Positions 26,554-36,104 of a DNA stretch of 64,000 nucleotides are shown in pieces. Position 1 is the first letter of the stretch, and every line of letters begins with the position of its first letter. A program made the translations under genes and the position numbers. Source of the DNA: Agromyces sp. CF514 (GTDB lineage: Bacteria; Actinomycetota; Actinomycetes; Actinomycetales; Microbacteriaceae); assembly GCF_900113185.1 (NCBI RefSeq), contig NZ_FOZD01000001.1, forward strand, positions 372,001 through 436,000, read 5' to 3'. The notes under the pieces were generated by a model. It worked only from the letters and a program-made list of their open reading frames with translations, did not search any database and was not told the origin of the DNA.

Positions 26554-27699
26554 GTGCCGAAGCGCTTGCCGTCCGCTCCTCCCGTGCTGGCGGGGTACAC
26601 CTACGTGCGACCGCTCGGCACGGGCGGCTTCGCCGACGTGTTCCTCTACGAACAGGACCTTCCCCGCCGCGTCACGGCGGTCAAGGTGCTGCTCGCAGAC
26701 GTCATCGACCCCGAGGCGCGCCGAACGTTCACGCTCGAGGCCGATGCCATGGCACGACTCAGCGCGCATTCGTCGATCGTGACGATCCACCAGGCGTCGA
26801 TCGCCTCCGACGGGCGGCCCTACCTCGTCATGGAGTACTGCCCCGAATCGCTGGGCGCCCGCGTGAAGCGCGGGCCGATGCCCGCAGGCGAAGTGCTCGA
26901 CATTGGGGTGCGCATGGCCGGAGCCCTCGAGACCGCGCATCGCTCCGGCCTGCTGCACCGCGACATCAAGCCGTCGAACCTGCTCGTCAACTCGCTCGGC
27001 GCGCCCGTGCTCGCAGACTTCGGCATCGCAGGCTCGATCGGCGACGACGCGGCCGGCGACACCCTTGCGATGTCGGTGCCGTGGAGCGCGCCCGAAGTGC
27101 TCGGCGAACGAACCAACGGCACCGTGGCCAGCGAGGTCTGGAGCCTCGGCGCCACGCTCTACACGCTGCTCGCCGGGCACAGTCCGTTCGAACTGGCCGA
27201 CCGGAGCCGCAACACCGTCGATCAGCTGTCGCGGCGCGTGCTCGGCGCGAAGTACACGCCGCTCGCACCGAGGGGCGTGCCCGCTCGCATCGACACGGTG
27301 CTGTCGTCGGCGATGCAGCGCGACCCCGCCCGTCGCTACCGGTCGATGGCCGAGTTCGGCGAACAGCTGCGCTGGGCGCAGTACGAGCTCGGCGCCCCGC
27401 CGACGACCCTCGAGGTCGCCTCGCCCGAGTGGGCGGCCGCAGCCCCGGTCGACTTCTCCGACCCCGCGCGCCGCGGCCCCGTCGTCACGACCGTCGACCC
27501 CGACTCCCGCAGGGCCGGCCGGGCGGCCGCCGTCGCGACCGCCCGCCCCGCCGGGCGCGTGATCGACGCGGGCGGCCTGGCTCCCGCATCCGTTCGACCG
27601 CGCGGCGCCTGGCTGAAGCCCGCGGCGATCGGCGTCGGCTCCGCCCTCGTCGTGCTGGTCGCGGCGGCCGCCGCGGTGCTCGCGTCAGGGGTGATGTGA
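26554..27699 (+). CDS. Membrane Ser/Thr protein kinase without extracellular sensor
   Basis: 381 residues, GTG start. A complete Hanks-type kinase domain occupies residues about 14-280: Gly loop LGTGGFADVF, Lys K44 (AVKVL), catalytic HRDIKPSN (D137), DFG Asp D155, and an activation segment GDTLAMSVPWSAPE with phosphorylatable Thr/Ser. A Pro/Ala/Arg-rich juxtamembrane region follows, then one membrane helix (residues about 355-378) with only a few residues outside. There are no PASTA or other sensor domains. Its stop overlaps the start of a 1992-residue surface protein, suggesting that the sensor is a separate chain. Phosphatase and FHA partners are encoded downstream in the same block. Confidence 0.93.
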   Translation: MPKRLPSAPPVLAGYTYVRPLGTGGFADVFLYEQDLPRRVTAVKVLLADVIDPEARRTFTLEADAMARLSAHSSIVTIHQASIASDGRPYLVMEYCPESLGARVKRGPMPAGEVLDIGVRMAGALETAHRSGLLHRDIKPSNLLVNSLGAPVLADFGIAGSIGDDAAGDTLAMSVPWSAPEVLGERTNGTVASEVWSLGATLYTLLAGHSPFELADRSRNTVDQLSRRVLGAKYTPLAPRGVPARIDTVLSSAMQRDPARRYRSMAEFGEQLRWAQYELGAPPTTLEVASPEWAAAAPVDFSDPARRGPVVTTVDPDSRRAGRAAAVATARPAGRVIDAGGLAPASVRPRGAWLKPAAIGVGSALVVLVAAAAAVLASGVM

Positions 27700-30600
27700 C
27701 GCCCCGTCGCCCCACGCGTCGGGGACTCGTCACCGCGATCGCCGGCGTCGCCGCGATCGCGACGGTCGTCGCACTCGCCGTCACGGCGAACGGCTACGAG
27801 TCGCAGGAGGTGCCCCGCCTCGAGACCTCGGTCTGGGTCACCCGCGACACCGGCCAGTACGCACGGGTCAACACCGACCTCGCCGAGATCGACCTCGTGC
27901 GCGACGTCGACGACCCGAGCACGATCGTGCAGGTCGGCGCCGAGGCGTCGGTCTTCAACCAGGGGCTGCGCCAGCGCTGGTCCGTCGACGAGTCGAACCC
28001 CGTCGACCTCGTCGCCGAAGACGGCGGAGGCTCGACCCCGACCCCGACCGGCACGCGCGACGTGGTCGCGGCCGGCGAGTGGATCGCGTACCGCACCGAC
28101 ACGGGCACCGTGCAGGTCGCCCGCGGCGACGACGACGCCGTGCCCGTCGACCCCTACGCCGAGCGACGTGCCGACGGCGACGACGAGACCTACTCGGCGA
28201 CCGCGATCGGGCTGTCGCCGGCCGGGCTCGTCGCGCTCTTCTCCACGCGCGAGGCCGCCGTGCGCGTCTACGACGCGGCCTCCGGGCGGTTCACGGGCGA
28301 CGAGGTCGCGATCATCGATCCGCCCGTGGCCGACGCGCGGATCCAGCTCACCTTCGCGGGCGACCGATGGGTCATGCTCGACGCCGCAGGGGGCCGCGCG
28401 TGGATCGCCGACCTGCCCGAAGCCGCCCGACTCGACGTCGAGCCCGACGCCGAACTGCAGCAGGGCGGCGACGCCGCGGCATCCGTCGTCATCGCCGACT
28501 CGACCGGACTCGTCGAGCTGCCGCTCGACGGTTCGAAGGCCCGGCGCAGCGTCGACGCCGTCGGCACGCCCGCGCAGCCGATCGTCGTCGACGGCGCGGT
28601 GGTCGCCGCGTGGCTCTCGGCCGACGGCGGAGCGATCTGGTCGAGCGCGACGGGCGAGACCACGCCGATCGAACCGCCCGCGGCCGAGGCCGGCTCCGAC
28701 GGACCTCGGTCCGTCACGCCGGTGCTGCGCGGCAACGGCGACCGCGCGGTGCTCAACGAGACCTCGACCGGCCTCGTCTGGACCGTGCCCGACGGCCGGC
28801 TCGTGCCGCTCGACCAGTGGTCGCTCGACGACGACATCGAGGACCGCGTCGGCACCGAGGTGGTCCAGGATCTCGCCCGGCAGGAACCGCCGGTGGCCGT
28901 CGCCGACGCGTTCGGCGTGCGCGCAGGCGCACAGGTCGAGCTTCCGGTGCTGCTGAACGACCACGACCCCAATGCCAAGGACGTGCTCACGGTCGACCCG
29001 ACCTCCATCGCCGGCGGCCTCGCCGACCCGGCGTTCGGCGAGCTCGCGCTCACCTCGAACGACCAGACCCCCGCGGCGCGGGTGCGCGCCACGTCGGGCT
29101 CGACGACCTTCACCTACGCCGCGAGCGACGGCTCGGCGGCATCCGCTCCCGTCGTCGCGACCCTGACCGTCGTGCCCGACGACGTGAACAGCGCGCCCGT
29201 GTGGTGCGGTGTCGACGCGTGCGCCCAGCAGTGGCCGACGCCGCAACTCATGCCAGGAGGCACGGCGCTCGTGTCGGTGCTGTCCGGCTGGGTCGACCGA
29301 GAGGGCGACCCGTTCGTGCTCGCCGACGCGCAGCCCGTCGACCCCTCGGCGCCCGTCTCGGTCGTGCCGATGTCCGACGGCCGGGTCGCGATCCGTCACA
29401 CCGACCCGAATGCGGCGACCGACCGGGTGCAGGTGCGGCTCACCGTCGTCGACGCGTTCGGCGCCGAGGCCGAGGCGACGCTCGACCTGCAGGTGACCGC
29501 GACCGCCGCGCTCGAGGTCGCGCCCGTCGCCGTCACCACCGGTGCGGGCGAGACCGCGATCGTGCAGGTCGCCGACCATGTCACCGGCGGATCCGGATCG
29601 ATGCGCCTGCTCGACGCCGTGCCCACGGCGACGGCCGCGAGCGGTGGCCTCGTCGTCGTGCCGAACGCCGCGGTCGGCGAGGTCGAGCTGAGCGCAGCCG
29701 AACCCGGCGCCTACCTCGCCACCTTCACGGTGCAGGACGTGTCGACCCGAGCCGAGCAGACCGCGACGATCCGCGTCACCGTGGCCGCGGCCGGTGCGCC
29801 GCTCGCCCTCGCACCCATGACCGCGTTCGTGCGGGTCGGCGAGGACGCCATGGTCGACGTGCTCGGTGCGGCGCAGAACACGAGCGGCCGGGTGCTCGTC
29901 GTGACGGGGGCGGTCTCGACGACCCCCGGACTCGACGTCGGCGTGGTCGCGCAGTCGCAGGTGCGCGCGACCGGCACGACGAGCAACGGACAGCCCGGCC
30001 TCGTCGGGCGGGCCCGGGTGAGTGTCGCCGACGGCGACGCGGCGACCGCGGTCGGTGACCTCAGCGTGTTCCTCGTCGGGCCCTCGGTCGGGCTCAGCCC
30101 GATCGCGATGCCCGACACCGTCACGATGCGTGCCGGCGAACTCGTCTCGATCCCCGTCACGGCGAACGACGTGAGCCCTCGCGCCGAGCGCCTCGTCGTG
30201 CACCCGGAGGTGACCTCGTCGGGCGCCGACGGCGAGCTCGCCTTCGCGTCGGACGACCAGGTGCGCTACCTCGCGCCCACGGAGCCCGGAACGTACGAGC
30301 TCGGCTACGCGGTCGGCCTCGAGCAGGCACCCGAACGGCTCGACCACTCGACGATCACCGTCACCGTGCTGCCCGACGGCGCCAACCGCCAGCCGCAGCC
30401 GCATCCGCTCGTCGCACGGGTGCTGAGCGGCCAGAGCGTGCGCATCGCCGTGCCTTCGGCGGGCATGGACCCCGACGGCGACCGCACCGTGCTCGCCGAC
30501 GTGACCCAGCCCGGCGCGGGCCAGGGCATCGCGACGATCTCGGCCGAGGGCGATGCGATCGTCTACTCGGCGCCTGCGGCGGGCACGGGCGCCTCGCAGC

Positions 30601-33600
30601 CCGCCTTCGAGTACTCCGTTCGCGACGCCTCGGGTGCGGTCGGCACGGGCACCGTGCGCATCGGCGTGCTCACCGCGGCGGTGACGGATGCCGCGCCCGT
30701 GACCTTCAGCGACTACGTGCGCGTGCAGCAGGGGGCGGACTCGCCCGTCACCGTGCAGCCGACCGGCAACGACCTCGATCCCGCGCAGGGAGCGCTCGAA
30801 CTCGTGAGCCTCGTGCCGAACGCGCCAGAGGGAAGCGCCGAGCACGAGCGGCTCGCGTCGCTCGTCGACGAGTCCACGTCGCTCGCCGCCGACCGGGTCG
30901 TGCTGCACCCCGGCGCGGTGGCCGGCACGAACTCCTACCGGTACACCGTGAGGTCGGCCCGCACGTCGAGCACGGCCGAGGGGCTCGTCGTGGTCAGCGT
31001 CACCGAGGCGGAGGCGACCGATGCGCCACTGGTGACGGACACGGTCGTCACGGCGCGCACGCGCGGCGACCTGCCCGAGGCGGGCATCGACGTCGTCTCC
31101 GGGCATGTGGTCTGGGCCTCCGGCGACCTCGGGGCGCTCGACGTCGAGATCTGGGGCGGCGGCCACGGTTCGTATCGGGTGGAGGGCCATCGCATCGTCG
31201 GCCCGCTCGCCGACGACGGGGCGCTGGTGCCCTTCCGCGTGCACGGCGAAGACCGGTCGGGCCGCGACGTGGAGGCCTTCGGGTTCCTCGTGGTGCCAGC
31301 GGGCGACGATCTGCGCGTCCAGGTGCGCGCGGGCCTCGACGCGATCCAGGTGAAAGAGGAGCAGAGCGCCGTGTTCGACGTGCGCGACCTGCTCGACCTG
31401 CCGGCCCGGGACCGCGTCGAGGTCGAAGGCGGCGACTACCGCGCGCAGCGCGCCGTCGCCTCGTGCCGCGCAGCCGGTGCAGCGGGATCCGTCGAGTACG
31501 CGGCCGGGGCGCAGGCCCCGTGGAGCGACCTCTGCCTGATTCCGGTCCGTCTGGTCGGGCAGACCGCCTGGTCGCGAGTCGCCGTGCCGATCGCGATCGT
31601 GCCGAAGGACCCGCAGGCGATCCTCTCGGCCGTCAGCCGAACCGTCGCGCCCGGTGCAGCCGAGACCGTCCGGCTCTACGACGAGATGACCTCGTGGGAG
31701 GGCGGCCGCGAGGGCGACCGGTCGAAGCTCGACTACGCGGTGTCCGCGACGGGCAGCGCGTTCCTCGTGACGCAGGCCGGTGACGCGGTGACGGTCGAGG
31801 CCCGCGCCGATGCACGGCCCGGCACGCGGGAGACCGTGACGGTGAGCGTCGGCGCGTTCGGAGGGCTGACGTCGGCGATCACGCTCGTCGTCGGCCAGGC
31901 GCCCGCCGACGCGCCGCGGGGAGCCGTGTTCGGCTCGCAGTGCTCGGTGGGCCAGGGCGCCTCATGTACTGTGCAGGTCGTCGGCGTGGCCGGCGAATAC
32001 GATCCGTTCGCGGGCAAGACGGGTGCGGGCCTGAAGCTCCTGGGGCTCGCCACCGGCGCCGCGAACTGCCAGGTCGCGACCGTGCGCGCCGCCGACGACC
32101 GGTCGATCACGCTCACCTGGCCGTCGGGCCAGAACGCCTTCGGTGGGGAATGCGTCGTCCCGTACACGGTCGCCGACGCGCAGGGCCGCACCGGCGCCGG
32201 GCGCCTGACGGTCGACCTGCTCGGGTTGCCTCAGCCACCCGCCTCGGTGTCGACCGCCGACTACTCCGAGTCGAGCGTGACGCTCGAGGTCTCGCTCGGC
32301 GAGGCCATGCGCGCCCACCCGGCGATGTCGGGCATCGAGATCCTCGAAGGGGGTCGCGTGGTCGCGGCCGACTGCGCGCCGAGCGCGCCGGGCACCTGGT
32401 GGTGCCGCATCGCGAACCTCGTCGCCGGCGAGCGTCACGAGTACGCCGCGCGTGTCGTCAACGGCGTGGGTGCGTCGTCGGCCACGAGTGCCGTGACCAC
32501 CTGGAGCTACCGCGCGCCCGCCATCACCGACGTCACGATCGAGCCCGTCTACCGGCAGGGCCAGACCTCTCCGACCACGGCAGTGGCCGAGGTGCGCATC
32601 GCCGCCGCCGGCGACGCCCGTTCGTTCCGGGTGCAGGAGACCGGTCAGGTCATCGATCGGCGCGGCGCGACCACGGTCGTCGATCTCCAGCTCGTGCCCG
32701 GGCCGCAGACGATCACGCTCGTTCCCCTGAGCGTCTTCGAGCCGCCGACGGGCCGCGGCGGCAACGAGGGCGGCGCGGTCGCGAAGTCCGTGACCGCCGC
32801 CGGGGCACCGTACTTCGACCCCGACCGGATCCAGGCGACCGCGACGACGAACGACTCCCTCGCGATCTCGGGCATCGACCCCGAGGCGAACCACAGCGGC
32901 CGTCCGAGCGAGGTCGTGTACTTCGCGTGGCGCTCCGGCGGCGAACCTCAGTGCTGGGCCGACGGCGACGGCGGGCTCGCCTACGACGCGCGTTCGGCGG
33001 TCGTCTCGCAGTCCACGGCCATCGCCGGGCTCTCGCAGTACCAGCAGTACCGGGTCAAGGCCTGCGTCTCGAACGGGTTCGGCGTCGCGGCATCCGGCAC
33101 GGCCGAGGTGTTCCTGTACACGATGGTGGCCACCCCGACCGGCGACGCGAGCTACTCGGTCGCGACCACGGCGGCGACCGAGGGCGGCACCTACATCTAC
33201 GCCCTCACCGGTCCGACCCTCGCGGCCCTCGAGGGGTTCCACCTCGAGTACCGCTCCGACCTCACCGACTGGACCACCGACTTCAACTCCGCCGTCGGCG
33301 AGTGGGCGAACCCGGGCTCGGTCTTCGTCAGGCAGTGCCACGACCGGGGCCGGGCGTACTGCTCGAACGAACTGCCGGTCGCCGCACGCACCGCACCGGC
33401 CCCCGCCTCGGTCTCGTTCGGTTCCGGATGCCTCGCGGCGCCGGCCGATACGTCGGCCGTCACGCTGTTCGAGGTCGGCGCGACCGTGTCCGGTGCCGCC
33501 GCGGGATCCGCGGTGATCCGCAACTGGACGGTGCCCGACCCGGCGGCCCCGCTCGCCGTCACGTACGAACTCGTGTTCACCGGCGCGTACGCGGGCCTCG

Positions 33601-33674
33601 CGAAGATCCCGCGCACGGCGACGGTGTGCGAGCCCGACCCGCCGACCGAGCCGGCGACGCCGACCACCCCATGA
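27696..33674 (+). CDS. Giant surface protein with tandem bacterial Ig-like and FnIII-like domains
   Basis: 1992 residues, GTG start overlapping the kinase stop (GTGA). A basic N-terminus and one membrane helix (residues about 8-32) act as signal anchor. A region of about 330 residues with repeating strands, resembling a beta-propeller, follows. Then several Ig-like repeats occur, beginning near residue 395 with PPVAVADAFGVRAGAQVELP and LLNDHDPNAKD, a pattern typical of Big_9-type domains (adjacent copies use VTANDVSPRAE and QPTGNDLDPAQG). The last third is FnIII-like with scattered Cys pairs. No wall-sorting signal is present. Probable role: extracellular scaffold or sensor coupled to the kinase; this is inference. 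The open frame upstream of 27696 is a shadow of the kinase. Confidence 0.88.
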   Translation: MTPRRPTRRGLVTAIAGVAAIATVVALAVTANGYESQEVPRLETSVWVTRDTGQYARVNTDLAEIDLVRDVDDPSTIVQVGAEASVFNQGLRQRWSVDESNPVDLVAEDGGGSTPTPTGTRDVVAAGEWIAYRTDTGTVQVARGDDDAVPVDPYAERRADGDDETYSATAIGLSPAGLVALFSTREAAVRVYDAASGRFTGDEVAIIDPPVADARIQLTFAGDRWVMLDAAGGRAWIADLPEAARLDVEPDAELQQGGDAAASVVIADSTGLVELPLDGSKARRSVDAVGTPAQPIVVDGAVVAAWLSADGGAIWSSATGETTPIEPPAAEAGSDGPRSVTPVLRGNGDRAVLNETSTGLVWTVPDGRLVPLDQWSLDDDIEDRVGTEVVQDLARQEPPVAVADAFGVRAGAQVELPVLLNDHDPNAKDVLTVDPTSIAGGLADPAFGELALTSNDQTPAARVRATSGSTTFTYAASDGSAASAPVVATLTVVPDDVNSAPVWCGVDACAQQWPTPQLMPGGTALVSVLSGWVDREGDPFVLADAQPVDPSAPVSVVPMSDGRVAIRHTDPNAATDRVQVRLTVVDAFGAEAEATLDLQVTATAALEVAPVAVTTGAGETAIVQVADHVTGGSGSMRLLDAVPTATAASGGLVVVPNAAVGEVELSAAEPGAYLATFTVQDVSTRAEQTATIRVTVAAAGAPLALAPMTAFVRVGEDAMVDVLGAAQNTSGRVLVVTGAVSTTPGLDVGVVAQSQVRATGTTSNGQPGLVGRARVSVADGDAATAVGDLSVFLVGPSVGLSPIAMPDTVTMRAGELVSIPVTANDVSPRAERLVVHPEVTSSGADGELAFASDDQVRYLAPTEPGTYELGYAVGLEQAPERLDHSTITVTVLPDGANRQPQPHPLVARVLSGQSVRIAVPSAGMDPDGDRTVLADVTQPGAGQGIATISAEGDAIVYSAPAAGTGASQPAFEYSVRDASGAVGTGTVRIGVLTAAVTDAAPVTFSDYVRVQQGADSPVTVQPTGNDLDPAQGALELVSLVPNAPEGSAEHERLASLVDESTSLAADRVVLHPGAVAGTNSYRYTVRSARTSSTAEGLVVVSVTEAEATDAPLVTDTVVTARTRGDLPEAGIDVVSGHVVWASGDLGALDVEIWGGGHGSYRVEGHRIVGPLADDGALVPFRVHGEDRSGRDVEAFGFLVVPAGDDLRVQVRAGLDAIQVKEEQSAVFDVRDLLDLPARDRVEVEGGDYRAQRAVASCRAAGAAGSVEYAAGAQAPWSDLCLIPVRLVGQTAWSRVAVPIAIVPKDPQAILSAVSRTVAPGAAETVRLYDEMTSWEGGREGDRSKLDYAVSATGSAFLVTQAGDAVTVEARADARPGTRETVTVSVGAFGGLTSAITLVVGQAPADAPRGAVFGSQCSVGQGASCTVQVVGVAGEYDPFAGKTGAGLKLLGLATGAANCQVATVRAADDRSITLTWPSGQNAFGGECVVPYTVADAQGRTGAGRLTVDLLGLPQPPASVSTADYSESSVTLEVSLGEAMRAHPAMSGIEILEGGRVVAADCAPSAPGTWWCRIANLVAGERHEYAARVVNGVGASSATSAVTTWSYRAPAITDVTIEPVYRQGQTSPTTAVAEVRIAAAGDARSFRVQETGQVIDRRGATTVVDLQLVPGPQTITLVPLSVFEPPTGRGGNEGGAVAKSVTAAGAPYFDPDRIQATATTNDSLAISGIDPEANHSGRPSEVVYFAWRSGGEPQCWADGDGGLAYDARSAVVSQSTAIAGLSQYQQYRVKACVSNGFGVAASGTAEVFLYTMVATPTGDASYSVATTAATEGGTYIYALTGPTLAALEGFHLEYRSDLTDWTTDFNSAVGEWANPGSVFVRQCHDRGRAYCSNELPVAARTAPAPASVSFGSGCLAAPADTSAVTLFEVGATVSGAAAGSAVIRNWTVPDPAAPLAVTYELVFTGAYAGLAKIPRTATVCEPDPPTEPATPTTP

Positions 33675-33745
33675 CCCACCCGGCCACGCCCCATCAGGCC
33701 CCGCACCACAAGTCCCCGCACCACCCGAGAGGATCCCGACCGTGA
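33671..33745 (+). CDS. Possible 24-residue His/Pro-rich peptide
   Basis: A tiny frame starts with ATG 33671, overlapping the giant-protein stop as ATGA, and ends with TGA 33743-33745, overlapping the moxR GTG start. It encodes a peptide with six His and six Pro (MTHPATPHQAPHHK and so on). It fills precisely the gap between two coupled genes, so it could pass ribosomes on to moxR. Composition is strange and no homologue can be judged by eye. It may be chance. Confidence 0.25.
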   Translation: MTHPATPHQAPHHKSPHHPRGSRP

Positions 33746-34707
33746 CGATCGCACCCGAGCAGGCCGCCTGGTTCGCCGAGACCTTCTCGCTCATCGCCGA
33801 CAACGTCGAGCAGGCGGTGCTCGGCAAGCGGCACGTCGTCGAGCTCGTGCTCGCGACGGCCGTCAGCGGCGGCCACGTGTTGCTCGAGGATGCACCGGGC
33901 ACGGGCAAGACGGCCCTCGCGCGCGCGATCGCCGAGACGATCCACGGCACGTCGACGCGCGTGCAGTTCACGCCCGACCTGCTGCCCGGCGATATCACGG
34001 GCATCACGGTCTACGACCAGAAGTCGGGCCGGTTCGAGTTCCACGCCGGCCCGGTGTTCGCGAACGTCGTGCTCGCCGACGAGATCAACCGGGCGAGCCC
34101 CAAGACCCAGTCGGCACTGCTCGAGGTCATGGAGGAGGGCAACGTCACGGTCGACGGCGTCACCCGGCCCGTCGGCAACCCCTTCCTCGTGCTCGCGACG
34201 CAGAACCCGATCGAGCAGGGCGGCACCTATCGCCTGCCCGAGGCTCAGCTCGATCGCTTCACCGTGAAGACCTCGATCGGCTACCCCGACGAGGCGTCGA
34301 CCATGCGGATCCTGCAATCGGTCGGCGCCCCGAAGCCGAGGCTCGAGGCGATCGTCGGCACCGACACCGTCGTCGCGATGACGGAGCTCTCGCGCGGGGT
34401 CTACGTCAATCCGATCGTGTCCGACTACGTCATGCGCATCGTCGACGCGACCCGGCGCGCGAGCGAGGTGCAGCTCGGCGTCAGCGTGCGCGGGGCGATC
34501 GCACTGTCGCGCCTCGCCATGACCTGGGCTGCGGTCGCCGGGCGCACCTACGCGACGCCCGACGACGTGCGCAGCCTCGCCGTCGCCGCTCTCGCGCACC
34601 GGCTCGTGCTCGAACCAGAGGCGGAGTTCGACGGCGTCACGGCGGTCGCCGTGATCAACCAGATCCTGCTCGACGTCGTCGCGCCTCGGGAGAACGGGGT
34701 GGCGTGA
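33742..34707 (+). CDS. MoxR-family AAA+ ATPase
   Basis: 321 residues, GTG start. Walker A is EDAPGTGKTALA, Walker B VVLADEINRASPKTQ, sensor 1 region ATQNPIEQGGTYRLPEAQLDRF (split here: ATQNPIEQGG then TYRLPEAQLDRF), all typical of MoxR (AAA_3) with a C-terminal lid domain. MoxR ATPases act as chaperone-like remodelers, usually with DUF58/VWA proteins, and the next gene encodes such a DUF58 protein with a GTGA overlap. In this block it lies between the surface protein and the DUF58/transglutaminase-fold pair. Confidence 0.95.
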   Translation: MTIAPEQAAWFAETFSLIADNVEQAVLGKRHVVELVLATAVSGGHVLLEDAPGTGKTALARAIAETIHGTSTRVQFTPDLLPGDITGITVYDQKSGRFEFHAGPVFANVVLADEINRASPKTQSALLEVMEEGNVTVDGVTRPVGNPFLVLATQNPIEQGGTYRLPEAQLDRFTVKTSIGYPDEASTMRILQSVGAPKPRLEAIVGTDTVVAMTELSRGVYVNPIVSDYVMRIVDATRRASEVQLGVSVRGAIALSRLAMTWAAVAGRTYATPDDVRSLAVAALAHRLVLEPEAEFDGVTAVAVINQILLDVVAPRENGVA

Positions 34708-36104
34708 CCGCACGCAGCCCCTTCCTCCGCGAACCCGCGGCCGCCGACCCCGCCATCGATACGGTCACCTCGACCAGGGGCGTCACGGTCACGAGGTTCG
34801 CCCAGACGCGCCGCGGCCGGGTCGCCGCCGGCGCCGCGTGGGCGCGCCGTGGCATCCGCTCGGTCGTCGGCGCGGTCGTGCGGGCGCGCGACTGGGTGCG
34901 CGACACCGTGTCGCCCGCCGGGCTGGTGCTCGTCGCGGTCGCGGTCGCGGGCGCCGCGGCCGGTGTCGCGTTCGGCTGGTTCGAGGCCTGGGTCGTGGCG
35001 GTCATGGCGGCGAGCCTGCTGCTCGCGTGCGTGCCGTTCCTGCTCGGTGCGCACGACTACCGCGTGCGCCTCGACCTCGATCGCGATCGGGTCGTCGCGG
35101 GCTCCGAGATCCGAGGCACGCTCGATCTCGTGAACCGCGGATCGCGCGTGTCGATGCCGAGCGTCGTCGACATCCCCGTCGGGCGAGGCCTGGTCGAGGC
35201 GCACATCCCGTTGCTCCGCGGCGGGGCGCATCATGAGGAACGACTGGTGATCGCCGCGCAGCGCCGCGGCGTCATCGACGTCGGCCCGATGACCGTGTCG
35301 CGCGGCGACCCGCTGCGGGTGCTGCGTCGCGAGATGCGCTGGCCCGAGGTGCAGCGCGTGCACGTGCACCCCGTGACCGTCGCGCTGCCGCCATCGAGCG
35401 CCGGCCTCGTGCGCGACCTCGAGGGGGCGCCGTCCACCGACCTCGTCGACGCCGACCTGTCGTTCCACGCAGTGCGCCAGTACGTGCCCGGCGACTCCCA
35501 GCGGCACGTGCACTGGAAGTCGACGGCCCGCACGGGCCGCCTCATGGTGCGCCAGTACGAGGAGTCCAGGCACGCCCGCATCGCCGTGCTGCTCGACCTC
35601 GACCTCGACGGCTACTCGAGCGACGACGAGTTCGAGGTCGCCGTCAGCGCGGCCGCGTCGCTCGGCGTGCAGGGCGTTCGCGAGGGCCGCGACGTGCTCG
35701 TGGGCGTCAGCTCCGAGCTCGACACGGCAGACCGCGGAGCCGTGCAGGCGATGCGCTCGCTGCAGACCGCGACTCCCCGTTCGCTGCTCGACGGCGTCGC
35801 CGCCCTGCACGGCGCGTCGGCCTCCGGCGCGGGGGCCCGCGTCATCCGTCTCGAATCGGTTGCGACGCTCGTGGCGCAGTCGTTCGGCGATCTCTCGATC
35901 GCGTTCCTCGTGACCGGCTCGCACGTGCCGCTGGAGCGGTTGCGGCGTGCGGCGATCTCGCTGCCGCAGGGCATCGCCGTCGTCGCGGTGCGCTGCGACC
36001 CCGAGGCCGAGCCGCGCGCACGCCGGTCGCGGGAGCTCATCGTGCTCACGCTCGGCCGCCTCGACGACCTCGCGCAGATGCTCGCCAGGGGAGCGGCCCG
36101 ATGA
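34704..36104 (+). CDS. DUF58 membrane protein
   Basis: 466 residues, GTG start overlapping the moxR stop. Two adjacent membrane helices near residues 70-110 follow a basic N-terminus. The DUF58 signature VRQYVPGDSQRHVHWKST, continuing to RLMVRQYEE, is at residues about 255-285. The C-terminal part has a von Willebrand A-like pattern (IAVLLDLDLDGYSSDDE), though without a full MIDAS. The gene is coupled to the next by ATGA. DUF58 proteins are regular MoxR partners with unclear biochemical roles, and are linked in several bacteria to envelope assembly. Confidence 0.92.
   Translation: MTARSPFLREPAAADPAIDTVTSTRGVTVTRFAQTRRGRVAAGAAWARRGIRSVVGAVVRARDWVRDTVSPAGLVLVAVAVAGAAAGVAFGWFEAWVVAVMAASLLLACVPFLLGAHDYRVRLDLDRDRVVAGSEIRGTLDLVNRGSRVSMPSVVDIPVGRGLVEAHIPLLRGGAHHEERLVIAAQRRGVIDVGPMTVSRGDPLRVLRREMRWPEVQRVHVHPVTVALPPSSAGLVRDLEGAPSTDLVDADLSFHAVRQYVPGDSQRHVHWKSTARTGRLMVRQYEESRHARIAVLLDLDLDGYSSDDEFEVAVSAAASLGVQGVREGRDVLVGVSSELDTADRGAVQAMRSLQTATPRSLLDGVAALHGASASGAGARVIRLESVATLVAQSFGDLSIAFLVTGSHVPLERLRRAAISLPQGIAVVAVRCDPEAEPRARRSRELIVLTLGRLDDLAQMLARGAAR

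Noticed and set aside
26457..27695. Open frame in phase with the giant surface protein, extending it by 413 codons at the N-terminus
   Set aside because: This stretch is the kinase gene read in another frame, rich in Arg and Pro; the surface protein has its own signal anchor right after GTG 27696.
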